Source of the DNA: Balneolales bacterium
GTDB lineage: Bacteria > Bacteroidota > Rhodothermia > Balneolales > Natronogracilivirgulaceae
Assembly: GCA_007135895.1 (NCBI GenBank)
Contig: SLHZ01000348.1
Coordinates: forward strand, 1 to 7,619
Length of the DNA: 7,619 nucleotides
Reading direction: 5' to 3'
Positions 1-6,240 of this stretch are shown in pieces; the first letter of the stretch is position 1; each line of letters opens with the position of its first letter. A program made the translations under genes and the position numbers. Below the pieces are notes generated by a model, which was not told the DNA's origin, did not search any database, and was given only the letters and a program-made list of their open reading frames with translations.

Positions 1-2171
1 CGCTCTCTCCGGATATCGACAGAAGCCACTTCTACCTCGATGACATCACCAACAGCTACCTCATCGAGTATATTAACTACTCGTTTATGATCTTTCCGCA
101 TGCGTGAAACATGGAGCAGTCCATCCACTTTCACACCAATATCCACAAAGGCGCCAAAGTCCACGACATTGCGAACGGTACCCGTAAGCTTCATTCCTTC
201 GTGCAGGTCTTCGATTTTCAGAACATCCTGACGCAACATTGGTTTTGGGGAGTCTTCCCGCGGGTCGCGGCCGGGTTTGAGAAGGTTTTCCACGATCAGT
301 TCCAGCGTAGGCTCCCCTACTTCCACTTCCATGGCCAGCCGGGCGGTCTTCAGGTTTCTCAGCTTCTCATGAAGGGTATTCTTTTCATCCGGAAGCCGGT
401 CGAGGTCGATTCCCAGCTTGCGGCACAACCGGTGTGCCGCTTCATAGCTTTCCGGGTGTATGGCGGTGTTGTCAAGAGGATCACGGGATTCGGGAATGCG
501 AAGAAACCCGGCAGCCTGCTGAAAACGGAACGCACCCACACCCGGCACCTCAAGAAGCTGATTGCGACTCCGGAAACCTCCGATTCGATTGCGGTATTCA
601 ATAATTTTTTTTGCGATACTGCGGCTTAGACCGGAAACACGGGCCAGAAGGGCCGCACTGGCCGTATTGAGATTCACCCCAACGTGGTTAACACAGCTCT
701 CCACCACGTCATCCAGGCCTCGCATCAGACGGGCCTGGTTCACATCATGCTGGTACAGGCCAACACCGATCGATTTCGGATCAATTTTCACCAGTTCTGC
801 CAGCGGGTCCTGAACCCTTCGGGCAATTGAGATATTGCCTCGCTGCGGGGCATCAAGATCCGGAAACTCCTCCCTTGCTTCCGCCGATGCCGAATAGACC
901 GATGCGCCTGCTTCGTTCGTAATAAGCCAGGCAATCTCCCGCTGCGGATCCGCTTTACGAAGATCGGCGACCAGATCGGCTATTACCTGTTCAGTTTCCC
1001 GGCTTCCGGTGCCATTGCCGATTGCGATCAGGTCGACTTTGTACTTTTCAATCAGTTGCCGGATCGATTCACGGGCCTCTTCCACCCGGTTGTGCGGAGG
1101 GGTGGGATAAACCGTGGTCCCTTCCATATAGGCACCTGTCTGATCCACAACGGCCACTTTGCATCCCGTTCGGTATGCCGGATCGATCCCCATCACAATT
1201 TTGGTTGAAAATGGAGGCTGGAGCAAGAGATTCCTGACGTTTTCAGTGAACATGCCGATGGCATGATCCCCGGCCGCCTCGGTGAGTTCATTGCGTATTT
1301 CGCGGCTTAATGATGGCTGCAGTAGCCTCTTCCAGGAATCCTCAATGGCCATTTCAAGATCCTGAACAAAAACAGAATCTTCATTAGTAATAATAATGGT
1401 GTCGATTTCCTCAATGGTGCGCTCTTCCCAGACCTCAAGTCGCACCTGAAGCACCCCTTCGCGTTCTCCCCGGTCAATAGCCAGAGTCTGGTAGGGTTTC
1501 AGATGTTTCAGCTTGCAGGTGAAATCATAATAGATTTCATATCTGCCCTTATCATCCTCGGCATCGGCGACCTTTTTGCTGGTTAGTGTGCTGAATTTCC
1601 GGTACTGGTTCCGGAGCATTTCTCTGACTTCGATATGCTGGCTCACACGCTCTGCCACGATATCCCGCGCCCCGGCCAGTGCCTCTTCGACAGAAGGAAC
1701 TCCTTTTTCCGGATTGACAAAACCGGAGGCCAAGTCCAGAGGATCCCCTGCCGTTGTCTCCTGTTTCCATATCAGATCTGCCAGCGGTTCCAGTCCCCGT
1801 TCTATGGCGACAGAGGCGCGGGTTTTTCTCTTCGGCTTGAAGGGCAGATAAAGATCTTCCAGTTTGGATAAATCACCTGTTTCCATGATGGCCGCTTCCA
1901 GTTCCGGTGTAAGCTTCTCCTGCTTACGGATGCTTTCCAGGATGGTTTGGCGGCGTTGCTCCAGCACTCTCTGGTAATCGAGTTCATCCCGCAGCACACG
2001 CAACTGCTCCTCATCCAGTCCGCCGGTCAGTTCCTGCCGGTAGCGGGCGATAAAGGGAATCGTTGCTCCATCGTCGAGCAAGTCTGCAATTACACTGACC
2101 TGCTTCAGTGAGAAACCTGTCTTTTCGGCTGTTCTCCGGGCTGTTCTTTGGCAGGAAATCGTATCGGACAT
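1..2171 (-). CDS. tex: Tex-family transcription accessory / S1 RNA-binding protein (3' end cut by window edge)
   Basis: The reading frame is open from an ATG at 2171-2169 to the window edge, about 723 codons, with no stop seen. The family is usually about 720-785 residues, so probably only the end of the S1 domain is missing. Seen: IPFIARYR at residues about 38-45, the Tex N-terminal signature; a YqgF/RNase H-like domain opening with MGIDPAYRTGCK near residues 327-338 (Asp330); a helix-hairpin-helix region at about 490-560, including IAKKIIEYRNRIGGF and LLEVPGVG; then NPLD-like DPLDNTAIHPESY; and an S1 domain from about 652 (GTVRNVVDFGAFVDIGVKVDG). Tex proteins bind nucleic acid in the cytoplasm and are linked to transcription and RNA metabolism; the exact role varies and is not settled. 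The gene is divergent from the heme oxidase gene. No strong Shine-Dalgarno precedes the ATG. A run of eight A residues lies in the coding strand at 612-605. Confidence 0.95.
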   Translation of the reverse strand, partial: MSDTISCQRTARRTAEKTGFSLKQVSVIADLLDDGATIPFIARYRQELTGGLDEEQLRVLRDELDYQRVLEQRRQTILESIRKQEKLTPELEAAIMETGDLSKLEDLYLPFKPKRKTRASVAIERGLEPLADLIWKQETTAGDPLDLASGFVNPEKGVPSVEEALAGARDIVAERVSQHIEVREMLRNQYRKFSTLTSKKVADAEDDKGRYEIYYDFTCKLKHLKPYQTLAIDRGEREGVLQVRLEVWEERTIEEIDTIIITNEDSVFVQDLEMAIEDSWKRLLQPSLSREIRNELTEAAGDHAIGMFTENVRNLLLQPPFSTKIVMGIDPAYRTGCKVAVVDQTGAYMEGTTVYPTPPHNRVEEARESIRQLIEKYKVDLIAIGNGTGSRETEQVIADLVADLRKADPQREIAWLITNEAGASVYSASAEAREEFPDLDAPQRGNISIARRVQDPLAELVKIDPKSIGVGLYQHDVNQARLMRGLDDVVESCVNHVGVNLNTASAALLARVSGLSRSIAKKIIEYRNRIGGFRSRNQLLEVPGVGAFRFQQAAGFLRIPESRDPLDNTAIHPESYEAAHRLCRKLGIDLDRLPDEKNTLHEKLRNLKTARLAMEVEVGEPTLELIVENLLKPGRDPREDSPKPMLRQDVLKIEDLHEGMKLTGTVRNVVDFGAFVDIGVKVDGLLHVSRMRKDHKRVVNILDEVAVGDVIEVEVASVDIRRE

Positions 2172-2180
2172 AATTTAATT

Positions 2181-2207
2181 AGTAGTTTTACTACTCTAAT
2201 ATGAGTA
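2181..2207. promoter_or_regulatory. Pair of short inverted repeats just upstream of the tex start
   Basis: AGTAG (2181-2185) and CTACT (2191-2195) form a perfect 5-bp dyad around TTTTA. TACTC (2192-2196) and GAGTA (2203-2207) form a second dyad around TAATAT, sharing bases with the first. They begin 10 nt upstream of the tex ATG and would lie in its leader or core promoter. They could be an operator or mutually exclusive hairpins. The stretch is AT-rich, so chance is a real alternative. Confidence 0.3.
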
Positions 2208-2221
2208 ATTATTATTGACTT

Positions 2222-2260
2222 TTTATCAGGTTCCTGCACCCTCTGCACACAGGGGATAAA
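2222..2260. repeat. Nested imperfect inverted repeat
   Basis: An inner stem pairs CCC and CTG (2239-2241 and 2243-2245, T bulged) with CAGGGG-side bases 2250-2255 around a CACA loop. An outer pair, TTTATC (2222-2227) and GATAAA (2255-2260), lies outside it, with 11 unpaired bases on the left arm only. It sits mid-way between the divergent genes. It has no T-tract and is not a terminator. Any regulatory role is a guess. Confidence 0.25.
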
Positions 2261-2288
2261 GAAGAACAAGATAAGAAGTGCCGTCAAA

Positions 2289-2318
2289 TTGTTTATAATT
2301 CAAATCTTTTAATACCTT
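2289..2318 (+). promoter_or_regulatory. Weak candidate promoter for the heme oxidase gene
   Basis: TTGTTT at 2289-2294 is followed, after 18 bases, by TACCTT at 2313-2318. This is a partial match to a sigma-70 type promoter, with the -10 box poor. It is correctly oriented and lies about 125 bases before the oxidase start. The surrounding stretch is the most AT-rich on that side of the intergenic region. If the host belongs to the Bacteroidota group its consensus differs, so this is only a suggestion. Confidence 0.22.
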
Positions 2319-2325
2319 ATCGTGC

Positions 2326-2418
2326 ATGAAATCTGAACGACCTTTCGCGAACATGGCCAGATCAGACATGGAACGGATCGAATCAGGCGAAAACATGGCC
2401 GGTCTTACAAGAAACTGA
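2326..2418 (+). CDS. Possible 30-residue leader or small ORF upstream of the heme oxidase gene
   Basis: An ATG at 2326 opens a frame of 30 codons ending in TGA at 2416-2418, 25 bases before the downstream ATG. The peptide would begin MKSERPFANMARSDMERIES; it is hydrophilic, with no signal peptide or membrane segment. It contains four ATG codons, and the direct repeat GCGAA(AA)CATGGCC encodes its two NMA segments. It is not in frame with the oxidase, so it is not a missed N-terminus. I recognise no family. It may be a translated leader or simply chance; no clear ribosome-binding site was seen. Confidence 0.2.
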   Translation: MKSERPFANMARSDMERIESGENMAGLTRN

Positions 2419-2443
2419 GCGGGTCATCAACATCAACCCAGGC

Positions 2444-3856
2444 ATGGCACACATAGGCATTATCGGGGGCGGCATCAGCGGACTTACCGTTGCCTGGCAG
2501 CTCCACCAGCTCGGACATCGTGTCGATTTGTACGAGGCCTCGGAAAGGATCGGAGGGGCTATCCGCACCACGATATCCCCCGATGGCTGGATGGCCGAAT
2601 GGGGTCCGAATACCATTATCGAGTCATCCGGACGAATTAAAAAACTGGTTCGCTCTCTGGATCTGGACCATCATAAAATCTATCCGGGGCCACTGGCAAA
2701 AAAACGCTACATCGTGCGAAACGGAGAGATGGTGGCTGTGCCTTCTTCTTTATACGGTATTATCACCACCCCGATGCTTTCAGCCTGGGCAAAATGCCAT
2801 CTTCTTGCCGAGCCTTTCCGCGCCCGGAACCAGACCCTGGATTCCGAAACAGTTGCAGATTTTGTCCGCCGCAGGGTTGGTGACGAGTTTCTGAAATGGC
2901 CGATTGACGCATTGGTCGGCGGTATCTATGCCGGCGACCCCGAACGTCTGTCTGTCAGGCATGCTTTTCCACGGCTGGCTCTGCTCGAAGAACAACATGG
3001 CTCACTCATACTTGGCCAGTTGAAGGGCGGGGTGCGGCGACCTCCAGGGTCAGATGAAATCCCCCGGAACAAGGCCGACATCTTCTCATTTGACAAAGGC
3101 CTTCAGCTGCTGCCCGATACTCTGGCGCAAAAACTTGGCGAGTCTGTCCACACCAGTCTGGCGGCAGAGCGGTTGGAACAGACACCGGACAAAACACGAT
3201 GGCAAATCCATTTTTCTGATTCCCGTGTTTCATCGGCTGAACTGGATGCGGTTATTTATGCCGGTACGGCTGATGGACTGACCGGTATCAGAATGCCGGA
3301 TAAACTGACGGAACTTCTCTACCCTGTCGCTGAAATACCCCACCCGCCGGTGACGACTCTTACGCTCGGTTTCCGGCGTGAACAGATCGCCCACTCACTG
3401 GATGGTTTTGGTGTGCTCATCCCGGGGACCGAGGGTTTTCCCATTCTTGGGACCCTGTTTACGTCATCCCTGTTTCCGGGCCGGGCACCGGATGAAAAAC
3501 ATGCGGCCGTTACCTGTTTCTTTGGAGGAACCCGTCAGCCTCAAATCGCCAAAATGGTGGAAGGACAGCAGATACATCTGGCTTTGCAGAGTCTTGAAAA
3601 ACTGCTCGGCCTTCGTGGTTCGCCTTTGTATGCACATCGCATCTGCTGGCCCAGGGCCATTCCGCAGTATGAGTTGGACTTTGGCCGGTTTATCCGCTTG
3701 ATGGATCAGGCAGAACAGGACTATCCGGGACTTTATCTGGCCGGAAACTACCGGACGGGCATTTCCGTTGGAGACACAATCAATGCGGCCATGGACCTGG
3801 CAGTCCGGGTCCACACCGAAATCCAGGCGTCAAAAAGCAAAAGAACCCATACATAG
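2444..3856 (+). CDS. hemG: FAD-dependent protoporphyrinogen/coproporphyrinogen oxidase (HemY type)
   Basis: This 470-residue protein fits the usual HemY/PPOX length. It catalyses the six-electron oxidation of protoporphyrinogen IX to protoporphyrin IX, or of coproporphyrinogen III in the coproporphyrin-dependent branch, late in heme synthesis. Seen: an N-terminal Rossmann FAD site, GGGISG at 8-13, with Glu31 ending the second strand and RIGGAIRT at 35-42; WGPNTI at 53-58, matching the conserved PPOX GPN/GPR segment; and a C-terminal FAD motif, GLYLAGNYRTGISVGDTINAA, at about 429-449. The start is firm: the frame meets a stop at 2327 and holds no ATG, GTG or TTG between that stop and 2444. Only a weak AGG lies before the ATG. 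The family includes related amine oxidases, but the paired motifs and nearby hemL favour a heme role. The symbol hemY is equally used. Which porphyrinogen is the substrate cannot be told from sequence alone. Confidence 0.88.
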   Translation: MAHIGIIGGGISGLTVAWQLHQLGHRVDLYEASERIGGAIRTTISPDGWMAEWGPNTIIESSGRIKKLVRSLDLDHHKIYPGPLAKKRYIVRNGEMVAVPSSLYGIITTPMLSAWAKCHLLAEPFRARNQTLDSETVADFVRRRVGDEFLKWPIDALVGGIYAGDPERLSVRHAFPRLALLEEQHGSLILGQLKGGVRRPPGSDEIPRNKADIFSFDKGLQLLPDTLAQKLGESVHTSLAAERLEQTPDKTRWQIHFSDSRVSSAELDAVIYAGTADGLTGIRMPDKLTELLYPVAEIPHPPVTTLTLGFRREQIAHSLDGFGVLIPGTEGFPILGTLFTSSLFPGRAPDEKHAAVTCFFGGTRQPQIAKMVEGQQIHLALQSLEKLLGLRGSPLYAHRICWPRAIPQYELDFGRFIRLMDQAEQDYPGLYLAGNYRTGISVGDTINAAMDLAVRVHTEIQASKSKRTHT

Positions 3857-3916
3857 TGTCCCGGAAATATTCTTCCGGATCTGGCATTGAAGACTTGTCA
3901 TTCCATACTTTTGTTC

Positions 3917-3936
3917 TCCGGATCCGGAATTCCGGA
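3917..3936. repeat. Two overlapping perfect palindromes built on TCCGGA
   Basis: TCCGGATCCGGA (3917-3928) and TCCGGAATTCCGGA (3923-3936) are each perfect palindromes and share the central TCCGGA. The result is three TCCGGA hexamers within 20 bases. Such a layout could form alternative hairpins or bind a dimeric protein cooperatively. No T-tract follows. Confidence 0.6.
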
Positions 3937-3944
3937 CGTTGCAA

Positions 3945-4016
3945 CCCGGTTCTGCCATTCTAAACCTGGCATCCGGTTCTGGCTGTTCGGAACCTGACAA
4001 TCCGGACCTGGCGTTT
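3945..4016. repeat. Degenerate tandem repeat of about 14 bp, around CCGGNNCTGGCNTT
   Basis: The core CTGGC (or one mismatch) recurs at 3952, 3966, 3979, 3994 and 4008, giving spacings of 14, 13, 15 and 14 bases. Most copies are preceded by CCGG or CGG, for example CCGGTTCTGCCATT, CCGGTTCTGGCTGTT and CCGGACCTGGCGTT. A separate copy, CCGGATCTGGCATT, lies upstream at 3875-3888. The period is not a multiple of three, so this is not a protein repeat. The copies are diverged, which suggests an old or selected array rather than recent slippage. Confidence 0.5.
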
Positions 4017-4069
4017 CCGTATCATTCGGAAAAAGGTGTCAATCAATTTTCAATATTATCCACATCATC

Positions 4070-4897
4070 ATGTCAATACAGCGAATCAGTATTATGGGAT
4101 GCGGTTGGCTCGGGTTTGCCCTGGCCGGGCGCCTGACAGACAAAGGTCACTTTGTGCGGGGAAGCACCACGACAAAAGATAAAATACCTCTGCTGGAGCA
4201 GGCGGGCATCGAACCCTATTACATTGTATTGAATCCGACCCCCGAAGGGGATGATCTGAATTCATTTTTTGATGTCGATACGGTTATCATCAACATTCCG
4301 CCACCACGTGTTTCAGACCGTCCGGCTTTCATGAAGCAGCAGGCACGGGAACTGGTATCGCACATCAATGCATCCCGGACACAGCGCGTGGTGATGGTAA
4401 GTTCCACCGGTATATACCCTTCACGGGACCAGGAGGCCTTTGAAAGCGATGACCATGAGCCGGAAACGGAAAACGGGCATGGTCTTCTGGCCATGGAAAG
4501 CACGCTGCAGAATGAGCTTCAAGCCCGGGTGGCTGTGATCCGCATGGCGGGTCTTTTCGGGCCAGAGCGAAAACCGGGCCGGTTTTTGGCAGGAAGAAAT
4601 GTATCGGGCAATGGCGAAGAACCCGTAAACATGATACATCTCGAGGATGCAACAGGAGTGTTAGCAGCACTGGTGGAGCAGAAAGAACTGACCGGCGTCT
4701 TCAATGCCTGCGCATCAGAGCATCCATCCAGAAAGCAATTTTTCCAAACCGCTGCAAAACTTTCAGGCCTGGAGCCCCCGGTTTTTGAGGGTTCGGATCC
4801 GAGGCCATGGAAAAAAATTAACAGCCGGAAAATTCGGCAAGAAGTTGGTTATCTATTTGTTTTTGATGATCCGCTACAGGGCCTTCTTCATTGTTGA
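4070..4897 (+). CDS. YeeZ-like NAD(P)-binding atypical SDR-family protein
   Basis: This 275-residue cytoplasmic protein closely matches the length of E. coli YeeZ (about 274). It is an NAD-dependent epimerase/dehydratase-like protein whose substrate is not established for the family. Seen: a Rossmann start with GCGWLG at 10-15; the strand VIINIPPP at 72-79; SSTGIYP at 111-117; IRMAGLFGP at 157-165; VNMIHLEDA at 186-194; and a C-terminal segment with KKINSRKI...GY at about 248-261. The classical SDR YxxxK pair is not visible where expected; the segment reads GLLAMES. This is compatible with an atypical SDR and leaves catalysis uncertain. The start places the glycine-rich loop at the normal distance, but no good Shine-Dalgarno precedes it. 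The gene runs tail to tail into the MFS gene with a 10-base overlap. Its link to heme metabolism is positional only. Confidence 0.82.
   Translation: MSIQRISIMGCGWLGFALAGRLTDKGHFVRGSTTTKDKIPLLEQAGIEPYYIVLNPTPEGDDLNSFFDVDTVIINIPPPRVSDRPAFMKQQARELVSHINASRTQRVVMVSSTGIYPSRDQEAFESDDHEPETENGHGLLAMESTLQNELQARVAVIRMAGLFGPERKPGRFLAGRNVSGNGEEPVNMIHLEDATGVLAALVEQKELTGVFNACASEHPSRKQFFQTAAKLSGLEPPVFEGSDPRPWKKINSRKIRQEVGYLFVFDDPLQGLLHC
4888..4897. other. Tail-to-tail overlap of two stop codons
   Basis: The SDR gene ends in TGA at 4895-4897 on the plus strand. The MFS gene ends in TGA (read 4890-4888) on the minus strand. The convergent genes therefore share 10 bases and leave no room for an intergenic terminator. 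Transcripts from each side must end inside, or run into, the other gene. Confidence 0.85.
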
Positions 4898-6240
4898 GAA
4901 GCATTCGGATGAAACGGCTTGCCGGACGAGCGGGTTCTCGTATGCAGTTTCCAGCCGATCCAGACAGTCAGAGTCAGAATCAGCGCCGTCACATAGAACG
5001 GCAGATAGACCATCATACCGTACAGCAGACCTCCCCAGGTGGGACCAATGGCCCTTCCCAGTCCGGACAGACCCTGAGCCAGCCCCATCATGGATCCATA
5101 GTTTTCCGTGCCGGCCTCTTTTGAGATCAGGCTGTTTATGGTAGGAAGGTTCAGGCTGTGCCCCAGCGCCAGGGTTCCAAGAAACACCGTCAGCATGGGA
5201 ACGGACTGGGAGAACGCTATGGCCGCCATTCCCAGTGTCATGAGAATGTTTCCCGTAAAGAAAAGTCCGGTTTCTGAAAACCACCGGCTGAGCGGCCGGA
5301 TCAGCACACCTTGCACAATCACGGCAATAAGTCCGATATAGAAGAACTGAACCCCGACCTGTTCAGGGTTCATATCGAGTATTGCTTCGGCGAACAAAGG
5401 AAAGGCACTGTAGAGGCTGGCCTGTCCAAATGAGAGCAGGAAAAGAGCCCCAAGAAGCAGCAGCAATGGTCCGCCCGCCTCACGCTGGCGCCCGGAAAGC
5501 TGACGCCAGAACTCCGGTTGAAACACACTGGGGCGGTTGGTATAAACAGGTGTTTTTTTCCGGTTGGATTTCTCCGCTTCCACATCGATTGTTTCAGGCA
5601 GTTGAAACAGCACCAGCAAAAAACTGCAAAGGGAAAGAAAAGCGGCAAAGAAACCGGGAAGCCCGAAACGGCGGACTTCCATCCACTCTGCCAGAGAGTG
5701 CCACCCGAGTCCGTATACCGTTTCCTGAAAACCGGGATGTATCAAGGCCGTGGCCAAAGCGGGACCAAGCACAAACCCCAGCCCGAAGGCGGCGCCAATC
5801 AGCCCCATACCCCGGGCACGGTCTTTATCCGTGGTTACATCAGCGATGTAAGCCTGGGCTGTGGCAATATTTCCTCCCATGACACCGGCAACCAGACGGG
5901 AGAGAAACAGCACCAGCAATGATTCGGCAAATCCGAACATGAGATATGCCGCCACGGCTCCGGCGGTACTCAGTAGCATGACGGGGCGTCTTCCCATACG
6001 ATCCGACAGGCTGCCCCATATGGGCGAAAAGAACAGCTGGGCAACGGAGTAGATACTGTAAAGGAGGCCGATGATCACAGGAGTGGCGGCGAACTCGCGG
6101 GCATAAAAAGGCAGCAGTGGCAAAACAAGTCCAAAGCCGATCAAGTCGATCAGAACGACAAAAAAAACAGTTGCCAGGGATCCTTTTCGCAGTGTATCCG
6201 GAGGATCAAAACCCGATTTGTCAGAGCCCGGATCAATCAT
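4888..6240 (-). CDS. MFS transporter, TetA-like DHA1 drug:proton antiporter family
   Basis: The protein is 450 residues from the preferred start, with about 12 hydrophobic segments in the 6+6 MFS pattern and a hydrophilic loop between TM6 and TM7 (SNRKKTPVYTNRPSVFQPEFW). Seen: motif A, GSLSDRMGRRPVM, in the TM2-TM3 loop (about residues 76-88); RLVAGVMGGNIATAQAYIADVT in TM4; and GAAFGLGFVLGPALA in TM5, the antiporter motif C. These match TetA/Bcr-type exporters, which expel small molecules across the inner membrane using protons. The true substrate is unknown. Start choice: the ATG at 6240-6238 overlaps the hemL stop as ATGA, a sign of translational coupling. A longer frame from 6276 would add 12 hydrophilic residues and overlap hemL by 40 bases. 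An insert of about 25 residues between TM5 and TM6 makes it longer than typical TetA (about 400). Confidence 0.88.
   Translation of the reverse strand: MIDPGSDKSGFDPPDTLRKGSLATVFFVVLIDLIGFGLVLPLLPFYAREFAATPVIIGLLYSIYSVAQLFFSPIWGSLSDRMGRRPVMLLSTAGAVAAYLMFGFAESLLVLFLSRLVAGVMGGNIATAQAYIADVTTDKDRARGMGLIGAAFGLGFVLGPALATALIHPGFQETVYGLGWHSLAEWMEVRRFGLPGFFAAFLSLCSFLLVLFQLPETIDVEAEKSNRKKTPVYTNRPSVFQPEFWRQLSGRQREAGGPLLLLLGALFLLSFGQASLYSAFPLFAEAILDMNPEQVGVQFFYIGLIAVIVQGVLIRPLSRWFSETGLFFTGNILMTLGMAAIAFSQSVPMLTVFLGTLALGHSLNLPTINSLISKEAGTENYGSMMGLAQGLSGLGRAIGPTWGGLLYGMMVYLPFYVTALILTLTVWIGWKLHTRTRSSGKPFHPNASQQ

Larger units (their letters stand above)
2172..2443. other. Divergent intergenic region between tex and the heme oxidase gene
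   Basis: These 272 bases separate two divergently transcribed genes and must hold the promoter of each. The tex-proximal part is AT-rich and carries two short dyads. The middle carries a bulged inverted repeat flanked by TTTATC/GATAAA. The oxidase-proximal 120 bases hold a 30-codon open frame and a direct repeat GCGAA(AA)CATGGCC at 2347-2358 and 2387-2400. I see no tRNA or recognisable riboswitch. No convincing sigma-70 promoter could be picked for tex. Confidence 0.7.
3857..4069. other. Spacer between the oxidase and SDR genes, rich in CCGG repeats
   Basis: These 213 bases carry no convincing gene. Directly after the oxidase stop, CCGGAA (3861-3866) and TTCCGG (3873-3878) could form a 6-bp hairpin with an ATATTC loop. 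No T-tract follows, so it is not a canonical intrinsic terminator. Two overlapping palindromes and a degenerate repeat of about 14 bp fill the middle. The last 35 bases are AT-rich, with TATTAT at 4054-4059, but no matching -35 box was found. A promoter for the SDR gene may lie here or it may be read through from the oxidase gene. Confidence 0.6.

Noticed and set aside
111..813. Open frames on the plus strand opposite tex
   Set aside because: The minus strand encodes continuous Tex HhH and S1 domains here; the plus frames have no recognisable features.
3861..3878. Hairpin after the oxidase stop as an intrinsic terminator
   Set aside because: The stem is only 6 bp and no T-tract follows, so it does not meet the usual criteria.
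3945..4016. CRISPR array
   Set aside because: The repeats are about 14 bp, degenerate and contiguous, with no unique spacers and no cas genes nearby.
3939..4136. A 65-codon plus-strand frame across the repeat spacer
   Set aside because: It overlaps the SDR start in another frame, and the repeat period is not a multiple of three. No protein family is recognisable.
5382..5922. Plus-strand frames of 134-166 codons opposite the MFS gene
   Set aside because: The minus strand encodes continuous transmembrane segments and MFS motifs; these are shadows.
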